NCBI GenBank assembly: GCA_963678585.2
Contig: CAXXGA010000002.1
Span: forward strand, 1,550,001-1,614,000
Length of the DNA: 64,000 bases
DNA from: Breoghania sp963678585
GTDB taxonomy: Bacteria > Pseudomonadota > Alphaproteobacteria > Rhizobiales > Stappiaceae
Direction of reading: 5' to 3'
A model generated the notes under the pieces. It saw nothing but the letters and a program-made list of their open reading frames with translations. It made no database searches and had not been told where the DNA came from. Shown piece after piece: positions 36,559 through 44,123 of this stretch. Both the position numbers and the translations under genes were made by a program. Each line of letters opens with the position of its first letter. Position 1 is the first letter of the stretch.

Positions 36559-36941
36559 CCGGCGGCCTCATCCACCTCGTGAACCGGATCGGCCCGAATG
36601 AGGTCGGCGAGATCGTCGAACGCTTCGACCACCGGCGCGTCTTGCCCGGCGCGCAGCGATGCGAGCACAGCTCCGTCAAGCAGCCGCTCTCCGGGTTCGT
36701 CCAACGCCACCAGCAGGTTGTGCCCCACGAGGTTGTCGACCAGCGGGCTCACAGCCTGCCCCAGTGCCTCTTCAATCACAGCCGGAGCTATACCTGCCGT
36801 CAGCAAGTCCCAGATGGCGCTCGCGCTGCGATTGAAGCTGAAATAGCAACCGGTTTTCAGATCGAGAACAACAAGTTCGCCGTCGAATTCTTCGCACACG
36901 ATATCGGGTCCGCTGACCGCGAACTTTACATAACAAGCCAT
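36525..36941 (-). CDS. PqqD-like protein (RiPP-recognition-element type)
   Basis: The 138-residue soluble protein has a PqqD-like core in residues 1 to about 85: GELVVLDLKTGCYFSFNRSA, SAIWDLLTAGIAP, and a winged-helix C-terminal part. In PqqD and related RRE domains this fold binds the leader of a precursor peptide and presents it to modifying enzymes. A strongly acidic tail (about 100-130) follows. No good ribosome site precedes the ATG at 36941. It is the first recognisable gene of the leftward kinase/GT2/NTP_transf_5 set. A 48-codon ORF lies 76 bp upstream. Confidence 0.8.
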   Translation of the reverse strand: MACYVKFAVSGPDIVCEEFDGELVVLDLKTGCYFSFNRSASAIWDLLTAGIAPAVIEEALGQAVSPLVDNLVGHNLLVALDEPGERLLDGAVLASLRAGQDAPVVEAFDDLADLIRADPVHEVDEAAGWPHQKEAVSF

Positions 36942-37609
36942 GACATGAGTTTCATTTGCAGTATTGACGATTACGGAAACCGTAGTTGATCACCCAACGG
37001 CACGCAACCACAGAAGACTATTTCCCGAAACGGTGACTGACTGTTGCCAAAACGCACCGCTTATATCCGGCACGCACATGAATAGCCGCGGCACATCCGG
37101 CGCTCAGCTTCGATCTGCGCCCGAAAGGCCATGTATCTAAAAACTCCTCGGACCAGGTATTCATATATTCCTATATCGAATACGACATAGATCCCGGTTC
37201 GCGTCAGGCATATCGAGTAATACGAAACCGGCTTCCGCTGAGATATCGCGCGCCATTCAAATTCAGGTCGCGGAATTTGTCTGACGCCCTGCCTATTGGT
37301 GTCGTACTTTCAAGACAATCTGACGTCCGCCACTCCACCCGCATACCGGTAATATCACCCACCCGCAACGTCAAGTGAAAAGATGTGTACAGGTGGACAG
37401 GACCAGGCCGCGCCCCGCCTGCGTATTTCGGCAGACTGACACTGCTTCGCTGATTTCAGTCGCAGATTAGAGAAATTTCGGGGATCCACACATGCTGCTG
37501 CGCTACTTCAACGCTCGCCGTCCGCGACGGTAGACAGCGCATGGCGCAATGCCGCGCGCTGCACGTCAATACTCCGCCCCCACCCCCGGCCCCGGCTCTG
37601 CGGCGCCTT
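36942..37609. other. 668-bp region upstream of the PqqD-like gene
   Basis: No gene of standard size is present. The region is less GC-rich around 37.0-37.3 kb, which likely holds the leftward promoter of the PqqD-like cluster. Contents worth noting are a 48-codon ORF at 37018-37164 (listed separately), a TGTGTACAGGTG element at 37384-37395 resembling the GntR-linked operator at 44106, and a 13-codon rightward frame at 37492-37533 with no clear meaning. Confidence 0.5.
37018..37164 (-). CDS. Candidate 48-residue precursor peptide
   Basis: The ORF starts at ATG 37164 with AGGA 4 bases upstream and ends at TAG 37018-37020, 76 bp before the PqqD-like gene on the same strand. The N-terminus (MNTWSEEFLDTWPFG) is acidic and aromatic, as leader peptides often are. 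The C-terminal part is basic and has two Cys, four Ser in total and a final HRFGK. Placement directly before an RRE-type gene is where a RiPP precursor would be expected. Against it, third-position GC is only about 56 percent, well below the surrounding genes, and short ORFs arise by chance. This is an inference from position, not homology. Confidence 0.27.
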   Translation of the reverse strand: MNTWSEEFLDTWPFGRRSKLSAGCAAAIHVRAGYKRCVLATVSHRFGK

Positions 37610-38143
37610 CTATTGCGCGCGCAAATAAGCTAACTGCGCATCCGTCTCCAGCGCATCGGGCCGAATGCGGCGCACTTCGCTCAATGCGTCTTCCGGCGTC
37701 AGCCCCAGGTGAACCAGCAGGCACGCTGCCATCATCCCGCTTCGTCCGATGCCCGCCAGGCAGAAGAACGCCACACTCCCCCCTTCAGCCAGAACCTGCC
37801 GCGCGTGGCCGCGGATTTCCGCCCAATCGGCCTCTTGCTCCGCCGTTGGCGCATGAAAGTCCGCAATCGGCAGACGCAGCGAGCGGATGCCGACAGCCAC
37901 CGCGGCCTCCTCGATATCCTCGAACGCGACCGGGTGCAGTTCCGCATCCTCGATCAGCGCGATGAGCGTCTTCACATCGTGGTTTTTGAAGCGGGCCATC
38001 TCGGCTTGAAGCGCCGCATCATCGAGGCTCAGTCCCCCGTCTTCCTCTACGAACAGTCCCGGCGTACCGCTGAGGACCATTCTGGCTGAGGCGTTGATGG
38101 GAGTTCCCAATAATGTAATTGGTTGAATTGGGTTTTTATGCAT
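37610..38143 (-). CDS. Dual-specificity/tyrosine phosphatase-like protein, His-less active site
   Basis: The 177-residue soluble protein has a PTP/DSP fold. The general-acid loop region is LRLPIADFHAPT (Asp), and the P-loop is FFCLAGIGRSG, a C-x5-R loop. The residue before Cys is Phe where nearly all CX5R phosphatases have His, which normally tunes the Cys pKa. The later helix LTPEDALSEVRRIRPDALET matches the family. It is related in layout to the phosphatase at 39222-39779, which has the normal HC. A TCTCTAGAGA palindrome (38150-38159) sits just before the start and no clear ribosome site is seen. Activity may be reduced or altered. Confidence 0.8.
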   Translation of the reverse strand: MHKNPIQPITLLGTPINASARMVLSGTPGLFVEEDGGLSLDDAALQAEMARFKNHDVKTLIALIEDAELHPVAFEDIEEAAVAVGIRSLRLPIADFHAPTAEQEADWAEIRGHARQVLAEGGSVAFFCLAGIGRSGMMAACLLVHLGLTPEDALSEVRRIRPDALETDAQLAYLRAQ

Positions 38144-38542
38144 TACTGGTCTCTAGAGAGGAATAGCGAAACCTGAGTGAAATGCATCGGTTACGGGGCC
38201 TTTCACGCGGCTTGAAACGAAATGCTCATTGGAAGATGTAATCTCGAATCATTCTGGTTCTCTCCACGCGATCCGTGCGGCGAATACCTGAAAGCTGAGG
38301 CCTCCAACTGACGCCGGGCAAATTCTGACGCTGGGCAATTTATGCGTGAAAGAATCTCAAGGGGAAGACGCCTGAGCGGATATTTGCCTGTTCCGGCTCG
38401 AAGGCGGCTATTCAACCTCCGTCCCGTTTCATGCTACCTGCAATAGAAACGATCCGGCGTTCACTGCAAGCCGCCGTCCTCCTGCCCCGCGATACCCGTC
38501 GCTGATCTGCACAACGAAGAAGAAGAGATCGAAAGACCAAAC
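38144..38542. other. Divergent intergenic region phosphatase/gntR with tandem repeat
   Basis: 399 bp without a gene. An imperfect 17-bp tandem direct repeat lies at 38308-38341 (units beginning CTGACGCCGGGCAAATT and CTGACGCTGGGCAATTT, two to three differences). A 10-bp palindrome TCTCTAGAGA lies at 38150-38159. Promoters of both divergent genes must be here. No copy of TGTATACA was found in it. Confidence 0.45.
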
Positions 38543-39181
38543 ATGCGTGAAAAGACTCGCGTCGATACGATTTACCAGACACTCCGCGATCGCATCTGCC
38601 TCGGCCGGTATCAGCCGGGCGATGTTTTTCACGAGACGGAACTTGGGCAGGAATTTCAGGTCAGCCGCACCCCGATCCGGCAGGTGCTGCAACGGCTGGC
38701 CTTCGAGAAGCTCGCCGTCGTGCGCACCGGCGTCGGCACCATCGTGGAAGATTTCACGCAAAGCGATGCCCGCAACTATCTGGAAATCCACGCCCGCATT
38801 CTGGAAACCATCGCGGAACTGAAGCTTTTCCAGTCCGCGGCCGATCAGCACGAAGCCCTCGCAACCCTTCAGGTGCGCGCCTCGATGCTGTCGGGAACGC
38901 CGGATGCGGAGCGGATCTGGACGTTTCTCAAGGCCGTACAGGAGCTGACCGACCAGATCCTCGCCGACGACACGCTTCGCCACATGAACGAGCTGCTGTT
39001 CTACCGGGCGGTGCGTGCACTCATGGCAGGCGTGCGCCATGCCCCCGAGCAGGCCGCAAAGGTCATTCGGGACCACCTGCCCGGCCTGACCGCGTCGCTG
39101 GAAACATCGGATTACGCCGCCTTCTTCCTGACGCTTCGCGACATGACGCGCGCCTACAAGGGCCTGGCGGAAGGCAACTGA
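38543..39181 (+). CDS. GntR-family (FadR-type) transcriptional regulator
   Basis: The 212-residue protein has an N-terminal wHTH of the GntR type (YQTLRDRICLGRYQPGDVFHETELGQEFQVSR is the span at residues 11-43; TPIRQVLQRLAFEKLAVVR follows). The C-terminal helical effector-binding domain of the FCD kind contains the HxxxE-like NYLEIHARILETIAEL and DHLPGLTASLETSD. It lies between two phosphatase genes and near an amino-acid ABC operon. The palindrome ACACCTGTATACAGGTGT before that operon and a half-matching copy before the second phosphatase are likely its operators. Confidence 0.87.
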   Translation: MREKTRVDTIYQTLRDRICLGRYQPGDVFHETELGQEFQVSRTPIRQVLQRLAFEKLAVVRTGVGTIVEDFTQSDARNYLEIHARILETIAELKLFQSAADQHEALATLQVRASMLSGTPDAERIWTFLKAVQELTDQILADDTLRHMNELLFYRAVRALMAGVRHAPEQAAKVIRDHLPGLTASLETSDYAAFFLTLRDMTRAYKGLAEGN

Positions 39182-39221
39182 ACCCGCCGTCCTCAAACCG
39201 GCCCGTGTGCGCCCACCCCTC

Positions 39222-39779
39222 CTATTTCTGAGCGCGGAGCGGAACCGGCTGGCGCTGATGGAGATAGGCGACCTGCTCGACCGTCTCGATCGCGTCCCGG
39301 TCATGAGCATGGCGGATGAAGGCAATCGCCTCGGCCACACTCAGGCCGTAGGTCATGGCGAGGCAGGCGGCAATGGTGCCGGTGCGCCCGAGCCCCGCCA
39401 TGCAATGGAGCGCAATCGGATGGCCGGAGGCAAAATGCACCCGCGCGGCGGCGAAGGCGGCTTCGATCTCTGAGGCCAGTTCCGCCCCCGGCGGCTGCAT
39501 GTCCGGAATGGCGATCTGCCGCCACTCGATCCCGCAAGCCGCCACCGCATCGCCGAAGCATGGCTTGCCGAGCGTCAACTCGGGCTCGCTCAGGCAGGAG
39601 AGCAGCATGCGGACACCGAGGTCCCTGAGCCGCTGAAGATCGTCTTTCAGGAAGGGAAGCGTCGCCACCTTGCCGTCCGGCAGGAACCGCACCCCGGGGC
39701 ATGAGAGGAGCACCATGTGCAAATCGGTGCCTTGCAGTCGAACCTCGCTGAAGCGCGCGGGGACAGGATCGGCAGACAT
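39222..39779 (-). CDS. Dual-specificity/tyrosine phosphatase-like protein
   Basis: The 185-residue soluble protein has a canonical PTP/DSP P-loop LHCMAGLGRTGTIAACLA with His before the nucleophile Cys, and the general-acid segment IAIPDMQPPGAEL. It shares layout with the phosphatase at 37610 (GntR gene in between). Small bacterial members act on phospho-Tyr/Ser or small phosphoesters. Its upstream region carries CCTGTATACAAGT (39806-39818), so it is probably in the same GntR regulon as the ABC transporter. The substrate is unknown. Confidence 0.83.
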   Translation of the reverse strand: MSADPVPARFSEVRLQGTDLHMVLLSCPGVRFLPDGKVATLPFLKDDLQRLRDLGVRMLLSCLSEPELTLGKPCFGDAVAACGIEWRQIAIPDMQPPGAELASEIEAAFAAARVHFASGHPIALHCMAGLGRTGTIAACLAMTYGLSVAEAIAFIRHAHDRDAIETVEQVAYLHQRQPVPLRAQK

Positions 39780-39805
39780 TCTCAGGCACTCCGGCTATTG
39801 GATCG

Positions 39806-39818
39806 CCTGTATACAAGT
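39806..39818. promoter_or_regulatory. TGTATACA operator-like site upstream of the second phosphatase
   Basis: CCTGTATACAAGT, 27 bp before the phosphatase start, shares the core CCTGTATACA with the perfect palindrome at 44106-44123. Such symmetric TGTATACA cores are typical GntR-type operators. The GntR gene is 0.6 kb away. Confidence 0.55.
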
Positions 39819-39912
39819 ACATTTCCGGGCATTCAAGCGGAAATGACAGCTTCATGACACCCGCATTCCGGCGGCCCCTCGCCTGCCGGGCACGCACCTG
39901 AACCGATGCGCA

Positions 39913-40662
39913 TCAATGCAGGAAAACCTGCCCGAGGAATTTCCGGGTGCGCGGCGAGCGGGGCCTGTCGAAGAAGTCGCCTGGCTCGTTCTCCTCCACG
40001 ATTTCTCCGTCGTCCATGAAGATCACCCGGTCCGCCACGCGCCGTGCAAATCCCATCTCATGCGTGACGCAGACCATGGTGATGTCGTCACTCGCCAGCT
40101 CGATCATGACGTCGAGAACTTCCTTGATCATTTCCGGATCGAGCGCGGAGGTCGGCTCGTCGAAGAGGATCACCTTCGGCTCCATGCAGAGCGTGCGGGC
40201 AATGGCGACCCGCTGCTGCTGGCCGCCGGAAAGCTGATGCGGATATTTGGCGGCCTGATCCGCGATATGCACCCGGTTCAGGAAATGCAGCGCCATATCC
40301 TGCGCCAGCCCCTTCGGGGCCTTGCGAACCCAGATCGGCGCGAGCGTGCAATTCTCCAGAACGCTGAGATGCGGATAGAGATTGAATTGCTGGAACACCA
40401 TGCCCGTTTCCTGACGGACCTGCGCAAGAGAGCGGGCGTCGTCGGTCAATTCGATTCCCGACACCTCGATTGACCCGCACTCATGGCGCTCCAGACGGTT
40501 GATGCAGCGAAGAAGCGTCGATTTGCCGGAGCCCGACGGCCCGCAGATCACCACCCGCTCGCCGGAGCGCACCATCAGGCAGATATTGCGCAGCGCATGA
40601 TAGGCGCCATACCACTTGTCCAGTTCGCGGATACGGATCGCGGGCGTCTCGATCATCGTCAC
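39913..40662 (-). CDS. Amino-acid ABC transporter ATP-binding protein (AapP/GlnQ type)
   Basis: The 249-residue ATPase has Walker A GPSGSGKST, Q-loop MVFQQFNLYPHLSVLEN, signature LSGGQQQR, Walker B VILFDEPTSALD and H-switch CVTHEMGFAR, all of the polar-amino-acid (PAAT) class. It energises uptake by the two permeases encoded upstream. It is last in the leftward order permease, permease, binding protein, ATPase. A 98-bp gap with a strong hairpin separates it from the binding-protein gene. Confidence 0.93.
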   Translation of the reverse strand: MTMIETPAIRIRELDKWYGAYHALRNICLMVRSGERVVICGPSGSGKSTLLRCINRLERHECGSIEVSGIELTDDARSLAQVRQETGMVFQQFNLYPHLSVLENCTLAPIWVRKAPKGLAQDMALHFLNRVHIADQAAKYPHQLSGGQQQRVAIARTLCMEPKVILFDEPTSALDPEMIKEVLDVMIELASDDITMVCVTHEMGFARRVADRVIFMDDGEIVEENEPGDFFDRPRSPRTRKFLGQVFLH

Positions 40663-40680
40663 GGCTCCGGGCCAGATTTC

Positions 40681-40753
40681 GGGAGCAGAAGGCCCGCGCC
40701 GCCCGGTCCTGGACGTGGGAGGCGCACCCTGGGTCGCGCGGCCTTCTGCTCCC
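40681..40753. repeat. Long inverted repeat between binding-protein and ATPase genes
   Basis: GGGAGCAGAAGGCC (40681-40694) and GGCCTTCTGCTCCC (40740-40753) are perfect 14-bp arms with a 45-base loop. The element starts 7 bp after the binding-protein stop. It probably stabilises the upstream message or attenuates read-through, giving more binding protein than ATPase. Confidence 0.55.
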
Positions 40754-40760
40754 CAGGGGA

Positions 40761-41801
40761 TCAGCGGATCGGCTGCGGATACATCAGCCCGCCGTCGACA
40801 TAGAGCGCATTGGCCGTGCCTGCGCGCTCCAGCCCATAGGCGGATTCAGCGCCGAGATTGCGCTCGTAAACCTCACCGTAGTTCCCCACCTGCTTGATGA
40901 TCTTGTAGGACCAGTCGGCCGGAAGCCCGATCTGGCTCGCCATTTCGCCCGCGGCAGAATCCGTGCCGAAGAGCCGCTGCACAGCCTTCGGCTGATTGGC
41001 GAGATCCGCCATCACCTCGTCGATATTGCCGGAGTTCACGCCCAGCGCGTCCGCGTTGAGCATGACCTGAAAGGCCCAGTAAAGAGCGGTTTCAAGCTCC
41101 GCATCCGGCTGCGCCAGAAGCGTCAGCGGCTCGTTGGAGATGACCTCCGGCAGGATGACATAGGCAGCGGGATCGGGCGCGAGGAAGCGGTCGGAATTGA
41201 GCGCGGTCCGGTCGCTCGCCATCACGTCGCACTTGCCGCTGTAGAAAGCCTGCAGACGGGCCGTCTTGTCGGCGATGTTCTCAACCCGATAGGAAATATC
41301 GCGGTCGGAGAACCAGTCGGCGATATTCAGAAGCGTCGTGGAGCCTTCTTCGGCGCAAACCGTCGCCCCGTCCAGTTCCTTTGCGCTTTTGACGCCGAGC
41401 GCACGCGGGACCATGAAGCCCTGCCCGTCGAAGAAGGTGGTGACCACGAAGCGCATGCCCGGATTGGCATCGCGGGTGCCGGTGCGGGTGATGCTGCGCG
41501 AGGCCATGTGCGCGCCCTTGGCGACGATGGTCTTCATGCTGTCGGAAAAGCCGATGCCGCGAATGTCGGCCTTGCCTGCATCGCCCAGAATGGCGGCGGC
41601 CGCCATGCGGCAGAAATCGGTGTTGAACCCGCGGAAGACACCCTGGCTGTCGGGCACGGAAAAGCCCGGCGAATTGGGGTTCACCAGACAGACGATGCTG
41701 TCGTTGGCGCGAATATCGTCCATCACGCCGCCCGCCATGGCCGGCGTCGTCGCAAGAGCCAGAAGGCCGCCCGCGACAAGCAGATTGCGAAGGGAATACA
41801 T
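40761..41801 (-). CDS. Amino-acid ABC transporter substrate-binding protein (AapJ type)
   Basis: The 346-residue periplasmic protein has a signal peptide (MYSLRNLLVAGGLLALATTPAMA) and the AapJ/BztA family layout: NPNSPGFSVPDSQGVFRGFN at the N-terminus, FVVTTFFDGQGFMVP, VCAEEGSTTLLNIADWF, SGKCDVMASDRTALNS, and the family's characteristic C-terminus with GGLMYPQPIR. Homologues bind a wide range of L-amino acids. Given the two phosphatases in the presumed regulon, an acidic or phosphorylated amino acid is a thinkable ligand (inference). Confidence 0.9.
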   Translation of the reverse strand: MYSLRNLLVAGGLLALATTPAMAGGVMDDIRANDSIVCLVNPNSPGFSVPDSQGVFRGFNTDFCRMAAAAILGDAGKADIRGIGFSDSMKTIVAKGAHMASRSITRTGTRDANPGMRFVVTTFFDGQGFMVPRALGVKSAKELDGATVCAEEGSTTLLNIADWFSDRDISYRVENIADKTARLQAFYSGKCDVMASDRTALNSDRFLAPDPAAYVILPEVISNEPLTLLAQPDAELETALYWAFQVMLNADALGVNSGNIDEVMADLANQPKAVQRLFGTDSAAGEMASQIGLPADWSYKIIKQVGNYGEVYERNLGAESAYGLERAGTANALYVDGGLMYPQPIR

Positions 41802-41828
41802 CTCTTAGCTCCGTTATGCGTACGAGGT

Positions 41829-42923
41829 TCAGGAAGTTCTTCGTTCCAGCCATCTGCTGTAGGACGAGAGGCACCAACAGGTAACCAGATACCACAGTCC
41901 CACGAGCAGATAGGCCTCCAGGCCGTAGTGCTGCCAGCCGGGATCGCTGAAGGCCATCTTGGCCGTGGCCATGATGTCGTGAATGCCGATGATGACGACG
42001 AGAGAGGTGTCCTTGTAGGCGCCCAGCACCGTGTTCATGACTTCCGGCATGGACTTGGAGAGCGCCTGCGGCAGCACGATCAGCCGGGTTTTCTGGACGT
42101 AGGTCAGCCCCTGACTGTCGGCGGCCTCGAACTGGCCGTCCGGCACGGCCTGAAGCCCGCCGCGCACGGCCTCCGCGAAATAGGCGGAATGGAAGAACAC
42201 CAGCGCGATCATGGTTGTGAGCAGCGGCGAGAGCGACACGCCCTCCGGCATCATCAGGGGCAGGACGAACAGCCCCAGAAACAGCATCATGATCATCGGC
42301 ACGCCGCGGACGACCTCGATATAGAGGACCGCGAAGGCCCGGATGGCGGGCAATTGCGACTGGTGGCGCGCAAGCGCCAGCCCGACCCCGAGCGGATAGG
42401 CAAAGACCAGCCCGAAAATCGCCAGCATGAGAAGGATCGGCAGGCCGTTCCAGCGTTCCGGCTGGACGTTCTCCAGCCCGAGAACCCCGCCCGCCATCAG
42501 GACGTAGAAACCGATGCTCGCCGCACCCCACAGCCACAGAAGGCGGCGATTGTGGAACGAGGGCCGCATGCTCACCCCGACCCCGCCGACCAGCAGGACG
42601 CTGGCGAGAAACGGCCGCCACTGCTCCTCGTAAGGATAGGTTCCGAAGAGGATCAGCCGGTGCTTCTCAACGACGAACGGCCAGCACGCTCCGCGCGCCG
42701 CGGCACAGTCTTGAGCCGAGCCCCAGGGCGCAGCCGCGCCGATCACCAGCCAGTCGAGCGCGAATGCGCCGAAGACGAGGATGACCGCCGCCAGAACCAG
42801 CGTCAGCGCCGTATCGCCCTTGGTGGCGAACAGTCTCGACCGGACCAGCCGCACGACCCCGTAGCGCGGCGGGCGCACTGCGGCTTCCCCGGCAAACGGG
42901 ATCTCTTCGCTGAGCACGCTCAT
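41829..42923 (-). CDS. Amino-acid ABC transporter permease (AapM type)
   Basis: The start is ATG 42923 (MSVLSEEIPFAGEAA), overlapping the upstream permease stop (ATGA). The 364-residue inner-membrane protein has an extended N-terminal region, as is usual for AapM/BztC. The PAAT permease core includes FAYPLGVGLALARHQSQLP, YIEVVRGVPMIMMLFLGLF and the EAA loop EAADSQGLTYVQKTRLIVLP. It partners AapQ. Confidence 0.9.
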   Translation of the reverse strand: MSVLSEEIPFAGEAAVRPPRYGVVRLVRSRLFATKGDTALTLVLAAVILVFGAFALDWLVIGAAAPWGSAQDCAAARGACWPFVVEKHRLILFGTYPYEEQWRPFLASVLLVGGVGVSMRPSFHNRRLLWLWGAASIGFYVLMAGGVLGLENVQPERWNGLPILLMLAIFGLVFAYPLGVGLALARHQSQLPAIRAFAVLYIEVVRGVPMIMMLFLGLFVLPLMMPEGVSLSPLLTTMIALVFFHSAYFAEAVRGGLQAVPDGQFEAADSQGLTYVQKTRLIVLPQALSKSMPEVMNTVLGAYKDTSLVVIIGIHDIMATAKMAFSDPGWQHYGLEAYLLVGLWYLVTCWCLSSYSRWLERRTS

Positions 42924-44068
42924 CGCGCGATCCCCCCGCCCGACACGCGGGCATTGTAGAGGTTGACCGCAAGCGACACCGCCAGACAGATCGCCAGATA
43001 GACGCACATGGTCAGCGACATCAGTTCGATCGGCCGGAAGGTCTGGTTGATCGACGTGGTCATCACCGACACGAGGTCGGAATAGCCGACCGCCAGCGCA
43101 ATCGAGGTGTTCTTGGTTATGTTGAGATACTGGTTGCCCATCGGCGGCACGATGATGCGCACGGCCTGCGGGAGCACGACCAGCCGCATCGTCTGAAGAA
43201 AGCCAAGGCCGGAAGCGCGCGCCGCCTCGAATTGCCCGGTTGGCACCGCCTGAATGGCCCCACGCACCAGTTCCGCAACCTGCCCGCCGTGATAGAGCGA
43301 GAGTGCGGCAGCAAGCACCAGAAATTGGATGGAAATCCGGTACCCGCCCCTGAAATCGAAGCCCTTCAGTTCCGGGTAGCTGATCGGAAAATCCACCCAC
43401 CCGAAGAGGCCGGAGACGAGGACGACCGCAAGAATGAATGCCGTGACCGGCCAGAACACCGGATAGCGGATGCCGGAGCGATCCTGAACGCGCCTTGCGA
43501 ATTTGCCCAAGACGAGAATGCTCGCGAGCCAGATGGCAAAGGCGGCAGTCAGGAGGCGCATGCCGGAGCCCGGCAGAATTGCGGGCAGGTAGATTGCCCG
43601 GTTGGACACGAAGACCGTGTCGAAAAGCCCCCAACTCTGCCGGACCGAGGGAAGCGTGTTGATCGCGAAGAGAAACAGCGCCAGCAGGATCAGCAGCTTC
43701 GGCAGGTTCCGCATCACCTCGATATAGAGGCCCGCGACCCTCACGCCGAGATAGTGATTGCTGGCGCGCAACACCCCCATGATCACGCCGATGGCGGTTG
43801 CCCCGGCGATGCAGACCAGCGAGAGAATGAGCGTATTGATCATCCCCGCCAGCAACACGCGGGCGTAACTGCTGGTGGATGAGACCTCGATGGCGCTTTC
43901 GTTGATGTCGAACCCGGCCTGACTGCCGAGAAAGCCGAAGGAAACGGAAATGCCGGAGCGGGCCAGATTGGCCTCGATATTCTGGACAGCCGCCACGCCG
44001 CCGACGACGAGCAACAGCAGAAACGCCGCCTGCCAGAACACGCTCGCTTTCGTCAGCTTCCTCACCAT
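42920..44068 (-). CDS. Amino-acid ABC transporter permease (AapQ type)
   Basis: The start is ATG 44068 (MVRKLTKASVFWQ), with a GGGGTGGGG element upstream. The 382-residue protein has about 8 TM segments, the long periplasmic loop after TM1 typical of AapQ/BztB, the core VLRASNHYLGVRVAGLYIEV with MRNLPKLLILLALF, and the EAA loop FEAARASGLGFLQTMRLVVL. It is the first gene of the operon, which is ordered Q-M-J-P here rather than the common J-Q-M-P. A perfect palindrome lies 38 bp upstream. Confidence 0.9.
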   Translation of the reverse strand: MVRKLTKASVFWQAAFLLLLVVGGVAAVQNIEANLARSGISVSFGFLGSQAGFDINESAIEVSSTSSYARVLLAGMINTLILSLVCIAGATAIGVIMGVLRASNHYLGVRVAGLYIEVMRNLPKLLILLALFLFAINTLPSVRQSWGLFDTVFVSNRAIYLPAILPGSGMRLLTAAFAIWLASILVLGKFARRVQDRSGIRYPVFWPVTAFILAVVLVSGLFGWVDFPISYPELKGFDFRGGYRISIQFLVLAAALSLYHGGQVAELVRGAIQAVPTGQFEAARASGLGFLQTMRLVVLPQAVRIIVPPMGNQYLNITKNTSIALAVGYSDLVSVMTTSINQTFRPIELMSLTMCVYLAICLAVSLAVNLYNARVSGGGIAR

Positions 44069-44105
44069 GGCCCCACCCCGCCCGGGAATTTGTCGTGAAA
44101 TTATT

Positions 44106-44123
44106 ACACCTGTATACAGGTGT
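44106..44123. promoter_or_regulatory. GntR-type operator palindrome upstream of the ABC operon
   Basis: ACACCTGTATACAGGTGT is a perfect 18-bp palindrome 38 bp before the first permease gene. Its core recurs at 39806 before the second phosphatase. Position and symmetry fit a repressor operator for the nearby GntR protein. Confidence 0.7.

Noticed and set aside
36990..37132. Two other mini-frames (23 and 29 codons, minus strand) as precursor peptides
   Set aside because: They lie in alternative frames of the 48-codon candidate. One has a GAGGAG site but at about 11 bases, the other no site. They are shorter and less well placed.
37492..37533. 13-codon rightward frame rich in Arg as a regulatory leader peptide
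   Set aside because: No downstream gene on that strand within reach and no attenuator structure was visible.
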